From Halovivax cerinus (GTDB lineage: Archaea > Halobacteriota > Halobacteria > Halobacteriales > Natrialbaceae), in contig NZ_CP101824.1 of the NCBI RefSeq assembly GCF_024498195.1, positions 3,224,001 to 3,288,000 of the forward strand: a stretch of 64,000 nucleotides of DNA, in the 5' to 3' direction. Below the pieces are notes generated by a model. The model worked only from the letters and a program-made list of their open reading frames with translations. It was not told the DNA's origin and ran no database searches. The translations under genes and the position numbers were made by a program. This document shows positions 42,272 through 50,850 of the stretch, piece after piece. Numbering within the stretch: the stretch's first letter is position 1; every line of letters starts with the position of its first letter.

Positions 42272-43684
42272 ATGACAGACGACATCACCGACCGAATCGA
42301 GCGACTCGAAACGCTCGTCGAACGGCAACAGGACCGACTCGAATCCCAAGAGAAGACGATCGACCACCAGCGAGAGGCGCTTGAGACACTCCTCGATGAG
42401 CGGGCATCGAGCGTATCGACGTCCGACACCGGACCGGCTATCGGACGACGAACGGCGCTGAAAGCGGGCGGCGCGCTGGCGCTACTCGGCGTCGGCGCCG
42501 GCACGGCGGCGGGGGACACACAGGGCCAGATCGGCACGGCGAGTGACCCGCTGGAAACGTTGTACGCGGACGCGGTACACGCAGGGGATGCGGGCGAAGT
42601 CACGCTGGGTGACACGCTGGACCTCGACGGGAACGCCGTCACGAACGGAGGGACGATCGAGGCTACAACCGGCGGCTCGACTGCGCTCAAAGGGGAAACC
42701 GGGGCAGTGGACTACAACGGAATCCACGGAATCAATACCGCCGATTCGGGCTGGTCCTGGGGCGTACGAGGAGAAACCAATTCGACGAGCGCAAACGCCT
42801 ACGGCGTTCGCGGAGAGGCCAATGCCAGCAGCGGGCAGGCTACCGGCGTCGGGGGAGTGACGGACGCCGAGAACGATGGGGCGGCCGGCGTCCAGGGCGA
42901 AGCGACTGCGACCGTAGGAGAGACGTTCGGTGTCGACGGCGTTACCAAGTCGGCAGACAGTGAGGCCGCCGGCGTTCGAGGGAAATCAACTGGCAACAAC
43001 TACGGCGTCGACGGACGGGTATACGACGACGAATCGGCCCTTCCGACGCTCGCATCGTTCGAATCGGCGGGCGTCTTCGGACGAACAGACAAGGCCGACG
43101 GCTGGGGCGTCGCGGGGTGGAGCGTGAACGATGACGGGATGTTCACGCGTACGGACGACTCCGAATCGTATGCACTCTTTGCCTTCAATAGCGCGAGTGA
43201 CGGCACGGCCATCCATTCGAATGGTAACCTCGAAGTCGATGGTCACACGAGCGTGAGCAAGACGGGCCTGTCGGCGTACCTCTCGGCGAACCAGACGGTC
43301 GACACCGACACCACGACGACGATCGTCTTCGACCAGACGAACCGGGACGACTTCGCCGGCTACAACGCCACCAGCGGGCAGTACACGATTCAAGAAGACG
43401 GCGATTATCACGCTTCGTTCACTATCGACTGGCAATCGAACTTCGGCGACGGCGTCAACATCGGATACGAGTTGCAAATCAACGGCAATTTCACGGGTGG
43501 CGTTCAGGCCGACACGACCACGGCGACGTCCGGGCAGCGCATCTGTCGAGGGTTCAGTCGAACCCTGTTCGACCTCACCGAGGGCGACACCGTGGAAGTC
43601 GCCGTCTCGCAAGACTCGGGAGCGACGGCGGACATCTATGGGTCGGATCAAGAAACGTATCTGACGCTGTACAAAGTCGGATGA
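42272..43684 (+). CDS. Tat-exported protein with coiled coil, GVxGE repeats and C1q-like C-terminal domain
   Basis: A 470-residue surface protein. Residues 1-50 are a predicted coiled coil (ERLETLVERQQDRLESQEK...), followed by an internal twin-arginine-like signal (GRRTALKAGGALALLGVGAG, about 59-80). Residues about 120-310 hold degenerate G-V-x-G-E/T repeats, the kind of beta-helical or fibre sequence seen in phage tail and bacterial surface fibres. Residues about 330-470 resemble a C1q/TNF-like jelly roll (SAYLSANQTV, YNATSGQYTIQEDGDYHASF, LTEGDTVEVAVSQDSG, YLTLYKVG end). It probably forms trimers that bind other cells or polymers. Homologies are by eye. Confidence 0.65.
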   Translation: MTDDITDRIERLETLVERQQDRLESQEKTIDHQREALETLLDERASSVSTSDTGPAIGRRTALKAGGALALLGVGAGTAAGDTQGQIGTASDPLETLYADAVHAGDAGEVTLGDTLDLDGNAVTNGGTIEATTGGSTALKGETGAVDYNGIHGINTADSGWSWGVRGETNSTSANAYGVRGEANASSGQATGVGGVTDAENDGAAGVQGEATATVGETFGVDGVTKSADSEAAGVRGKSTGNNYGVDGRVYDDESALPTLASFESAGVFGRTDKADGWGVAGWSVNDDGMFTRTDDSESYALFAFNSASDGTAIHSNGNLEVDGHTSVSKTGLSAYLSANQTVDTDTTTTIVFDQTNRDDFAGYNATSGQYTIQEDGDYHASFTIDWQSNFGDGVNIGYELQINGNFTGGVQADTTTATSGQRICRGFSRTLFDLTEGDTVEVAVSQDSGATADIYGSDQETYLTLYKVG

Positions 43685-43823
43685 TGGTGTACGCAGACCC
43701 ACGCGTGCCGATACGCAAGACACGCTCCAGGACGGGAACCGCCATCCAACCCGGCTGGAATCCCGATAGCGAAGTGAACGGACGGAAGCTATTCCCTGGG
43801 CTCGGCGGCCGAGAGGTACCCCG

Positions 43824-45005
43824 ATGAGCAATTCGACGCGCGGTCGAGGAATCGGTGTCGTCCTCGTAACGATCGTCATCGTGCTCGCGACGGTCGCCAT
43901 CGGCCTCGGTTCGACTGCAGCTACCGCGAGTAACGCTATGGGTACTGCGGGTGCCGATGAGGTAGATATCGCGTGCACCGAAGGCGCGGGCGGAGGCGCG
44001 GTCTACGTCACCGACAGCGGACTCGCGGTGACGGACAACGACTCCGCCGCGAACGAATCATATCCGACGTTCCCGGACGACCGAACCGTGACCCTGGGCG
44101 ACGGGAACACCGACTCCATCTCGTTCACCGCGGCGGGTGAGTCGTCCCTCAGAGTGGAGAAGCGAAACGGGACGCTCACGTGTCTGGTAGCCGTAAACGC
44201 CACGGAACACGCGATCACGATCGCACCAAACAACGCGTCAAACGTAACTGTCAACGGGTCGCTCGACGCGTTCGCGTTCGACGAAATCGACTTCGACGCG
44301 GACGACGAGACGGACCTGGTGACTGACGCGAACGAAACCGTGTCCGTGATCGTCCACGACACCGGACTGGACGAGGGCGAGACCGTGACGGTCGAGAGTC
44401 TCGACTCTGACGCCGTGGACGAGGACTTCGACGTCGACGGCGAGGGCGATCTCTCGCTCGATATTCCATCGGGAACGCATGATCTGGCGCTGTCGACAGC
44501 CTCGGGTGGCGGTGGTGGCGGAGGACTGCCACCACCGCCACCGGATACCGGCGGTGACGACGACCCGGCGTCGTTCGAACTCTCCGATCTCGAACTCGAT
44601 ACGGAGGAACTCCAGATCGGCGAGACGGTGACGGTGACGGCCACCGTGACCAACGTCGGCGACGAGACCGGTTCGCACGACGTGAAACTGGCGGTCGACG
44701 GCGAGACCGTCGCGGACACGTCGGTCACACTCACCGGCGGAAGCTCCGAATCGGTGTCGCTGTCCACGACGCTCGAGGAGACCGGGACGAGGGAACTGAC
44801 GGTCGGCGGAGAGTCCGTCGGGACGGTTACCGTGACCGATCCCGACGACACCGACGGATCGGACGCGACGAGTCCGGACGGTGGAGACGGCGGAGACGCG
44901 GACGGGGAAGACGGGACCGACCGCGGTGGCATCGTGTTCGGTCTCGGTGCCGTGATCGCGCTGCTCGCTGTCGGTGGCGGTGTCGCCATCTATCTGCGCC
45001 AGTGA
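43824..45005 (+). CDS. Surface protein with CARDB-type domain and C-terminal membrane anchor
   Basis: A 393-residue exported protein. An N-terminal hydrophobic segment (about 10-36) acts as signal. Residues about 45-225 are a beta-rich, sequon-bearing domain; a Gly-run and PPPPPP hinge follows at 227-240; residues about 250-335 are a CARDB/Ig-like domain (FELSDLELDTEELQIGETVTVTATVTNVGDETGSHDVKL). An acidic Gly/Asp linker leads to a final hydrophobic helix (about 370-391) and a short RQ end. The product is likely a cell-surface stalk or adhesin. Function unknown. Confidence 0.7.
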   Translation: MSNSTRGRGIGVVLVTIVIVLATVAIGLGSTAATASNAMGTAGADEVDIACTEGAGGGAVYVTDSGLAVTDNDSAANESYPTFPDDRTVTLGDGNTDSISFTAAGESSLRVEKRNGTLTCLVAVNATEHAITIAPNNASNVTVNGSLDAFAFDEIDFDADDETDLVTDANETVSVIVHDTGLDEGETVTVESLDSDAVDEDFDVDGEGDLSLDIPSGTHDLALSTASGGGGGGGLPPPPPDTGGDDDPASFELSDLELDTEELQIGETVTVTATVTNVGDETGSHDVKLAVDGETVADTSVTLTGGSSESVSLSTTLEETGTRELTVGGESVGTVTVTDPDDTDGSDATSPDGGDGGDADGEDGTDRGGIVFGLGAVIALLAVGGGVAIYLRQ

Positions 45006-45105
45006 ACGGCTGCAGCGGCCGACGCGACACCCCCGCATCGGCCCGGTCAGTAGAAATCGACGCGGGCCACCCTGCCGGCGCCGACGCACGTTCTGCGATC
45101 GATCC

Positions 45106-46056
45106 CTACACCACGCGGTTTCGCATGCCGTCAGGATTCCCCGCGGCGAGGTGTTCGAAGTTCTCGGCGAAGATCTCGGCGACCCGGTCGTAGTAGTGCG
45201 GCGTCGAGCCCGAGACGTGGGGCGTCACGAGGACGTTCGGAAGGTCCCACAGCGGCGAGTCGGCCGGGAGCGGTTCGGTCGAGAAGACGTCGAGTGCGGC
45301 ACCGGCGAGGCGACCCTGTTGAAGGGATTCGACCAGCGCGTCCTCGTCGACGACGTCGCCACGGGCGATGTTCACGACGACGGCGTCGCGGGGCATGGTG
45401 CGCATCGCGTCGCGGTCGATCAATCCGCGCGTCTCGTCGGTGAGCGGGCAGGCAAGAACCAGGTACTCGGCCTGTCGGAGGACCTCGTCGAGTTCGTCCG
45501 CCGGGAAGACCGCGTCGACGGCGTCGGGCGCGGTCGACGGGTCGCGCTTCGTCCCGACGACGCGACAGCCAACGGCCGAGGCGAGTTCGGCGATCCGTCC
45601 GCCGATCGCGCCCAGCCCGACGATACCGACGGTCCGGCTCGCGAGTTCGCCGCCGCTGTCTCGGAGCCAGACGGCGTCGCGTTGGCGGTCGCGCGCGGCG
45701 AACAGGTCCCGCTCGATCCCGAGCATGGCGCCGAGGGCCCACTCGCCGATCGGTTGGCCGTGGACGCCGGTGGCCGTGGTGAGCGCCACGCCAGCCTCCG
45801 AGAGCGCGTCGAGGTCGAAGTGATCGTAGCCTGCAGTCGTTCCCTGGACCCACTCCAGGTCGGATTCACGCTCTAGCCACTCGTGGGGAACACTCGACGA
45901 GACAGCGATCGTCGCCGTCTCGATCCCCGACAGCGTCTCGTCGGGCGTGGTCGCGACGGTGACGTCGGCGTCGTCGAGTTCGTCGAATCGGACCGCGAGC
46001 CGTTCGCGATCCGCCCGGTCGTACCGGTGGGGAATCAGGATCTCGTGGGTACGCAT
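45106..46056 (-). CDS. D-isomer-specific 2-hydroxyacid dehydrogenase
   Basis: A 316-residue NAD(P)-dependent oxidoreductase. The nucleotide-binding motif GIVGLGAIGGRIAEL is near residue 145, the catalytic Arg in NIARGDVVDEDAL near 228, Glu (STEPLPADSPLW) near 257, and His in VTPHVSGSTP near 275. Substrate is unclear: glyoxylate/hydroxypyruvate or phosphoglycerate-like acids. ATG 46056 is used since upstream frame is low-quality Arg-rich sequence. Confidence 0.87.
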   Translation of the reverse strand: MRTHEILIPHRYDRADRERLAVRFDELDDADVTVATTPDETLSGIETATIAVSSSVPHEWLERESDLEWVQGTTAGYDHFDLDALSEAGVALTTATGVHGQPIGEWALGAMLGIERDLFAARDRQRDAVWLRDSGGELASRTVGIVGLGAIGGRIAELASAVGCRVVGTKRDPSTAPDAVDAVFPADELDEVLRQAEYLVLACPLTDETRGLIDRDAMRTMPRDAVVVNIARGDVVDEDALVESLQQGRLAGAALDVFSTEPLPADSPLWDLPNVLVTPHVSGSTPHYYDRVAEIFAENFEHLAAGNPDGMRNRVV

Positions 46057-46132
46057 GTGACTGTGCACGTCGGCCCGACCAATCGACTCTTTCGGTATCG
46101 AGTGGCGAACACGGACCGACGTCCACCGATCG

Positions 46133-46207
46133 GCAGTGACGCCAAAGAGACGACACCGGCACCAACGTGACGGCACCAGCCGACAGTGACGCCAACGAGA
46201 CGGCACC
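46133..46207. repeat. Imperfect 25-base direct repeat
   Basis: CAGTGACGCCAAAGAGACGACACC at 46133 recurs 50 bases on with two changes. Located between the dehydrogenase start and the permease remnant. Confidence 0.6.
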
Positions 46208-46232
46208 GTCCCCTACGACGGGCTGAACTGAC

Positions 46233-46683
46233 TCACGGCTGCCGTTTCGGATCCAGCGCATCTCTGAGGCCGTCGCCGACGAGTTTGAGCGATACCAGCG
46301 TGACGGCCAGTGCGATCGTCGGGAACGTAGAGACCCACCAGATTTCGTGCGGATCGATTTCGAACCCCGCGCCGAGTTTGAACCACGGCGGATCGATCCC
46401 CTCCTGGATGGTCGATCCCCACGAGTACGTCTCGACGTGGTGAAAACCGAGGAACGCGACGCCGGCTTCGACGAGGACGAGAAGTGCGAGGAGGTGGAAG
46501 ACGGCGGGGACGAGCGTGTTCGTTACGTTGGGGATGATGTGTCGACGCCCGATGTAAGACGCCGACCCGCCGAGGCTCCTGGCGACGAGAATGTACCCTG
46601 CTTCCCGCCGTTGCAGGGTTTCGCTGCGGACGAGGCGAGCGACGCCGTCCCAGCTCAGGAGGCCGAACGTAACGAGTAACATT
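46233..46683 (-). pseudogene. C-terminal remnant of a DppC/NikC-type ABC permease
   Basis: About 150 residues match the C-terminal half of peptide/nickel transporter permeases: the EAA-loop region (GVARLVRSETLQRREAGYILVARSLG...HIIPNVTNTLVPA), then hydrophobic helices and the VSLKLVGDGLRDALDPKR end. The N-terminal half and preceding helices are absent; the fragment begins exactly at the end of the TnpB element. A plausible N-terminal piece lies on the far side of the element. No partner transporter genes remain nearby. Confidence 0.82.
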
Positions 46684-48212
46684 GACATCCTCCCCGCTCT
46701 GAAGGGCGAGGATTCCCGACCGCCGATGGGATATTGTGGTTTACGACGTAGCCTGTTCTCGCGGTGCGAAGCATCCGCTCTCTGAATCGAACAAGTACGT
46801 CGATGGCTGTGCCAACCAGCCGTTACTCCTATTCACTGAAAGACTCGGTGAACTCGGAGATACTTTCTGTCGAATGTTCTCAGCGCCGTTCACGTCCGCG
46901 TTCGCCACCAAGCCGCATTCGCCGCACACGTACAACCCGCGTTCAACGCGGTTCGCCTTGCGTTCCCGACCACAACACGAACACGACTTCGACGTATCAC
47001 GCTCGGAGACCTGCTCGACTGTAATACCTTCCATCTCGGCTTTGTATTCGAGCAGGTCGGTGAATCGGTTGAACGCCCACGAGTGCAAGTCGAGATTGCC
47101 GTGCTTGCCCCAGTTTTTCGACTCTCCGTTCTCTTCGTCCTCGCGGATGCCAGAGAGGTCTCCCACTACAATCGTTCCAACACCTTCCTCAACGCATCGC
47201 TGCACGATGTGTTTGGAGAGGGTGTGGAAGTAGTGAGTGCGCCGTCGAGACTTCTTCTGATTCAACCGCGTGGTCTGCTCGGAATCCGAGTCGTCACACC
47301 GAGCAATATGCTTACTGAAGTAGTAGTCGTCCTGTTTCAGGCAATTCAGCGGATACAGTTCGCTGTGACCGTCCTCGTAGGCGAGTGCCGCGAAGTTGTT
47401 GATGCCGAGGTCAACACCCACGGTTTTCTCGCCGGGTGCTTCAGCGACTTCGGTTTCGACTTTGCACACGAAGTGTAGTTCCCACTCGTCACCCGTCCAG
47501 ACTGCACGTACTTGCTGAACGTTTTCTACGGTTGAGAGGTCAACTTCAGGGCGAGTTTCGTACTCGCAGAGTATGAAGTCCGACCAGTACTCTTTGAGAT
47601 TCGACCCCTTCGAGAGTCGGACGCGGTTGTACTGGGTGTCGAGTTTGAAGCCAGCGGCTTTGAACGTGACTGTGCTTCTCGGGTGGTCGTCGTCGTGTTT
47701 GCGGTAGCCGGGTGGGTTCGCTCTCGTATCTCCGTTGCGTCGTTTGCCGTACCAGCCGTTGAACGCTTCAGCGAGTTCTTGAAGGACTCGTTGACTTGAC
47801 TGAGAATGTAGGTCATCGTAGCGTTCGTGTGACTTCAAGTACGCGGTGAGTTCGTCGTGTTCGGGGATGTAGTCGATTTCATCCCAGACACGACTGATTG
47901 TCCACCGTCCGACGTTCCAGAGTTTACTGGCGGCGAACCCGAGCGAATCAAGGTCATCCGACACCTGTTGCTGGTTCCGAATGGAAGCAGTGATGGTGCG
48001 TGTGACGACCTGTTTCGCCATACGTAACCTATGTAGACAAACCTACTCGAAGGTATGGATTGCGCCGCGTGGAATATCCTGCCGTGCTATCGAATGGGTG
48101 TAGGGTAGGATAGTGTCGGATTCATCCACGTCCTTGAAAACGCGAAGCGTTTTCAGTTGCAGCGAGAGCGAAGCTCTCGCCATGCCCCTAAAGGGCGGGG
48201 CTTTCTCCTTGA
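46684..48212 (-). mobile_element. IS1341-type (IS200/IS605 superfamily, TnpB-only) insertion element
   Basis: The element consists of a tnpB gene with non-coding ends. At the 3' side (window left) lies a hairpin-forming CCTCCCC...GGGCGAGG (46689-46711); at the 5' side lies GCCCCTAAAGGGCGGGGC (48184-48201) and further inverted repeats (CGAAGCGTTTTC region, 48140-48180). No tnpA transposase is present, so movement needs a TnpA in trans. Both boundaries are estimated to within about 10 bases from where permease sequence resumes. Confidence 0.8.
46741..48021 (-). CDS. tnpB: TnpB (OrfB) RNA-guided nuclease-like protein
   Basis: A 426-residue TnpB. N-terminal helical domain to about 190; RuvC-I Asp204 (VGVDLGINNF); RuvC-II region IVVGDLSGIRE where the position normally holding the catalytic Glu is Gly287; zinc finger Cys347, 350, 366, 369 (CSCC...CGEC); and RuvC-III Asp376 (NADVNGAENI). 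TnpB proteins are RNA-guided DNA endonucleases; the guide RNA normally comes from the transcript of the tnpB 3' end and element end (here about 46684-46850). Full length with no frameshift. The missing Glu raises doubt about cleavage, unless nearby Glu294/296/297 substitutes. Confidence 0.9.
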   Translation of the reverse strand: MAKQVVTRTITASIRNQQQVSDDLDSLGFAASKLWNVGRWTISRVWDEIDYIPEHDELTAYLKSHERYDDLHSQSSQRVLQELAEAFNGWYGKRRNGDTRANPPGYRKHDDDHPRSTVTFKAAGFKLDTQYNRVRLSKGSNLKEYWSDFILCEYETRPEVDLSTVENVQQVRAVWTGDEWELHFVCKVETEVAEAPGEKTVGVDLGINNFAALAYEDGHSELYPLNCLKQDDYYFSKHIARCDDSDSEQTTRLNQKKSRRRTHYFHTLSKHIVQRCVEEGVGTIVVGDLSGIREDEENGESKNWGKHGNLDLHSWAFNRFTDLLEYKAEMEGITVEQVSERDTSKSCSCCGRERKANRVERGLYVCGECGLVANADVNGAENIRQKVSPSSPSLSVNRSNGWLAQPSTYLFDSESGCFAPREQATS

Positions 48213-48410
48213 TTCTCCGTAATCGATGCGTTCTGTCTCCCAGGTACCGAGGAGGTAGGTTCCGGTCGAACGATCGAACAGGAAGAGGACGAGACAGAGA
48301 CAGATACCGAGTGTGAAGACGATTCGCTCCCCCGTTACACACCGACCAGACCGACTGATACGTTTCCCGTCGACCGCCTCGAATCGCTGTCCGTCATCGG
48401 ATCGGCTCAC
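48213..48410 (-). pseudogene. Probable N-terminal remnant of the same ABC permease
   Basis: From GTG 48410 the minus strand reads about 66 residues: VSRSDDGQRFEAVD, then TGERIVFTLGICLCLVLFLFDR, then LGTWETERIDYGE, after which the TnpB element begins. The arrangement (short cytoplasmic start, first membrane helix, W-E/D-x-T-x-x-D-like segment) resembles the start of haloarchaeal DppC permeases. If so, about 200 residues between the two remnants have been lost. Assignment is tentative. Confidence 0.42.
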
Positions 48411-48634
48411 AACGTGTCGAGGATACAACTGGACTTCGATAACTGTTTCGTCACCTGAACGTTCTCGATTCTGTGGACGGTCCCACTGTATGGGTCGATC
48501 GAAGATGGAACGCACTCCGCCTGGAGACCTGTTCGTGCGACGACGCACCGCGATACCGAACACTCGTTTCACACGACGCGAGGTTCGAACCCATCACACA
48601 TCAGGCTCGAACTCACCACGGAAGCGCAGTTCCG

Positions 48635-50107
48635 TCAGAACGGATACTCCCGCGGTTCGCGCTGGATCGAGACCCACTTGGTCGTCGTCAGTTCGTCGAG
48701 GATCGAGTCGGCGTTGTAGCGCCCGAGGCCAGAGTGTTTCATCCCGCCGAAGGGGACGTGCGGTTCGTCGTTGATCGGTTGGTCGTTGATGTGAATCATG
48801 CCCGTCTCGATGCCGTCGGCGATACGTCGCGCCTGCGCCTCGTCTTCGGAGTGGACGGACCCGGAGAGACCGTGTATCGTGTCGTTCGCCAGGGTCACCG
48901 CGTCCGCGTCGTCGGTGTACGGAATAACGGGTGCGATGGGACCGAAGTGTTCGTTACACGCCGCGGCCATGTCGTTGCTCGCATCGGAGAGCACCGTGGG
49001 TTCGACGACCAGACCGTCGCTCTCACCGCCCGTTTCGACAGTTGCACCCGCGTCCACGCTCTCCGCGACGAATTCGAGCATCTGGTCGCGCTGACTCTCG
49101 TCGATGATCGGCCCGATGATCGTCTCCTCGTCGCGCGGATCGCCGGCCGAAAGCCCCGCCGCACGGTCCGCGAGGGCGTCGACGTACTCGTCGTACAGCG
49201 ATTCGTGGACGAGGTGGCGATTGATCGAGATACAGGCCTGTCCCTGGTGGAGGAAGGATCCGAAGACGCCGCCGTCAACCGCCCGGTCCAGGTCCGCGTT
49301 CTCGGTGACGACGTGGACGTTGTTCCCCCCGAGTTCGAGCGCGGGAAGGGCGATGTTGGCAGCGGCTTTCTGGGCCACTCGCTGTCCGATCTCCGTCGAT
49401 CCGGTGAACGCCAGAACGCGGGGCGTCTCGTGTTCGGCCACGGCGTCTCCGATCTCGGATCCCCGACCCGGTAGGGCGTTCAGGACGCCGTCGGGGAGAC
49501 CCGCCTCGTCGAAGAGCCGAGCGAGCAGGAGTCCGCCAGTGATCGGCGTGTTCGAGGCGGGTTTCAGGACGACGGCGTTCCCCGCAGCGATCGCCGGCGC
49601 GACGGCACGCATCGAGAGGTGAAACGGGAAGTTCCACGGCGAGATGACGCCGACGACGCCCACCGGCACGCGTTCGACGACGTTCGCCTTCCCGGGGACG
49701 ATGGAATCACGATGCTGGCCTGCCATCGTGAACGGATATCCGGCCGCCACCTGCATCATTCCCTTCGCCGTCTGTAACTCGGCGACTGCCTTCACCGACG
49801 CGCTCCCCGACTCGACAGCGAGGAGGTCGATCACGTCGTCCCAGTGGTCCTCCAAGAGACGAATGGCGCGAGTGACCACGCCGGCCCGGCGCTGTGGCGG
49901 CTGATCGGCCCAGGCCTCCTGGGCCCGCGCTGCAACGCGGTACGCCTCGTCGACGTCGTCGACCGTCGCTGCCGGGACGCTGGCGATGGGCTCGCGCGTG
50001 TACGGGTTCTCCACGTCGATCGAGTCTCTATCGCCCGGCGCGACCCACTCGCCGTCTCTGTAGAAGGCGTTCCAGCCGGAGTCGGGTGACAGGGGCAGAT
50101 CCGTCAT
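48635..50107 (-). CDS. NAD(P)+-dependent aldehyde dehydrogenase
   Basis: A 490-residue ALDH-superfamily enzyme. Catalytic Cys292 (GQACIS), general base Glu258 (LELGG), Asn159 (SPWNFPF) and the coenzyme-binding FTGSTEIG (234-241) are all present. C-terminus has the expected HVPFGGMKHSGLGR. It oxidises an aldehyde to its acid; the substrate (benzaldehyde/vanillin or succinate semialdehyde-like) cannot be decided. It stands alone. Confidence 0.9.
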   Translation of the reverse strand: MTDLPLSPDSGWNAFYRDGEWVAPGDRDSIDVENPYTREPIASVPAATVDDVDEAYRVAARAQEAWADQPPQRRAGVVTRAIRLLEDHWDDVIDLLAVESGSASVKAVAELQTAKGMMQVAAGYPFTMAGQHRDSIVPGKANVVERVPVGVVGVISPWNFPFHLSMRAVAPAIAAGNAVVLKPASNTPITGGLLLARLFDEAGLPDGVLNALPGRGSEIGDAVAEHETPRVLAFTGSTEIGQRVAQKAAANIALPALELGGNNVHVVTENADLDRAVDGGVFGSFLHQGQACISINRHLVHESLYDEYVDALADRAAGLSAGDPRDEETIIGPIIDESQRDQMLEFVAESVDAGATVETGGESDGLVVEPTVLSDASNDMAAACNEHFGPIAPVIPYTDDADAVTLANDTIHGLSGSVHSEDEAQARRIADGIETGMIHINDQPINDEPHVPFGGMKHSGLGRYNADSILDELTTTKWVSIQREPREYPF

Positions 50108-50199
50108 ACGGGACCCACCCCGTCAGGTCGCATAATCCACTGACTGGCGTACGCAACCGTCCCCTCCTAGCACCGGATCGATCCGTCGACCGGACGACG

Positions 50200-50643
50200 C
50201 TACGGGAGTTCCGCGTTCGGCATGACGAACGAGAGGGAGACGTACGCGACCGCTACGACGAGCAGGCCGATCGGGAGCGCCGGAACGAACGATTCGGCGA
50301 CGAACAGGTAACTGAAGTACGTGAGACCGCCGGAAACGAGGGCTAATCCGGCGGCCAGTCGGTGAAACGATCGGACGGGGTGGCTATTCGCGTTCGATTC
50401 CATCCCGGGGAGACCGTCGTCCACCTCGGAGCTGGCGATAAACAGCGGTAGAAACAGGAAGATGCCGGTCCCGACGAACAGTCCGGCGAGCGCGCCCGCG
50501 ACCGGATCGCCGAAAACGAAGAATCCGACGACTCCGAACGCGACGACGTCGATACATCCGAACACCGCCCCCAGCAGGTTCGGTGAGAGCGGACCGTCTT
50601 CGAAGCCGGTTTGGTCCTGTGTCGACTCGGCTGACGAGTTCAT
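50200..50643 (-). CDS. Small membrane protein of unknown function
   Basis: A 147-residue protein with four predicted hydrophobic segments: about 24-45, 47-66, 88-108 and 112-135. The N-terminal 20 residues are polar (Ser/Glu/Gln). ATG 50643 begins just before the sequence takes on membrane-protein character; the longer frame is Arg-rich noise. Family not recognised. Confidence 0.65.
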   Translation of the reverse strand: MNSSAESTQDQTGFEDGPLSPNLLGAVFGCIDVVAFGVVGFFVFGDPVAGALAGLFVGTGIFLFLPLFIASSEVDDGLPGMESNANSHPVRSFHRLAAGLALVSGGLTYFSYLFVAESFVPALPIGLLVVAVAYVSLSFVMPNAELP

Positions 50644-50850
50644 ACGTTCACGTCGCAACGGGAGAAACATAACACTACCTCCTCGCTCCGAGAACCCGCG
50701 ATCGACGGATCCCGCGCTCCGTCGTCGAGTCAGGGTCCGACGCGTAGTCGAGCGAAAAACCGGGTATGAGAGGCGACAAACCCGCCGTGGACGAAGACAG
50801 TGACCCGACCGTAATCGGACACTGCGAACCGGCCGCAATTCGAGACGAAG

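Noticed and set aside
42124-42384. Short frame in the leader of the C1q-like protein gene
   Set aside because: No recognisable product and it runs into the real gene out of frame; may be leader sequence.
48586-48610. TTCGAACC motif suggestive of a tRNA T arm
   Set aside because: No matching T stem or cloverleaf upstream.
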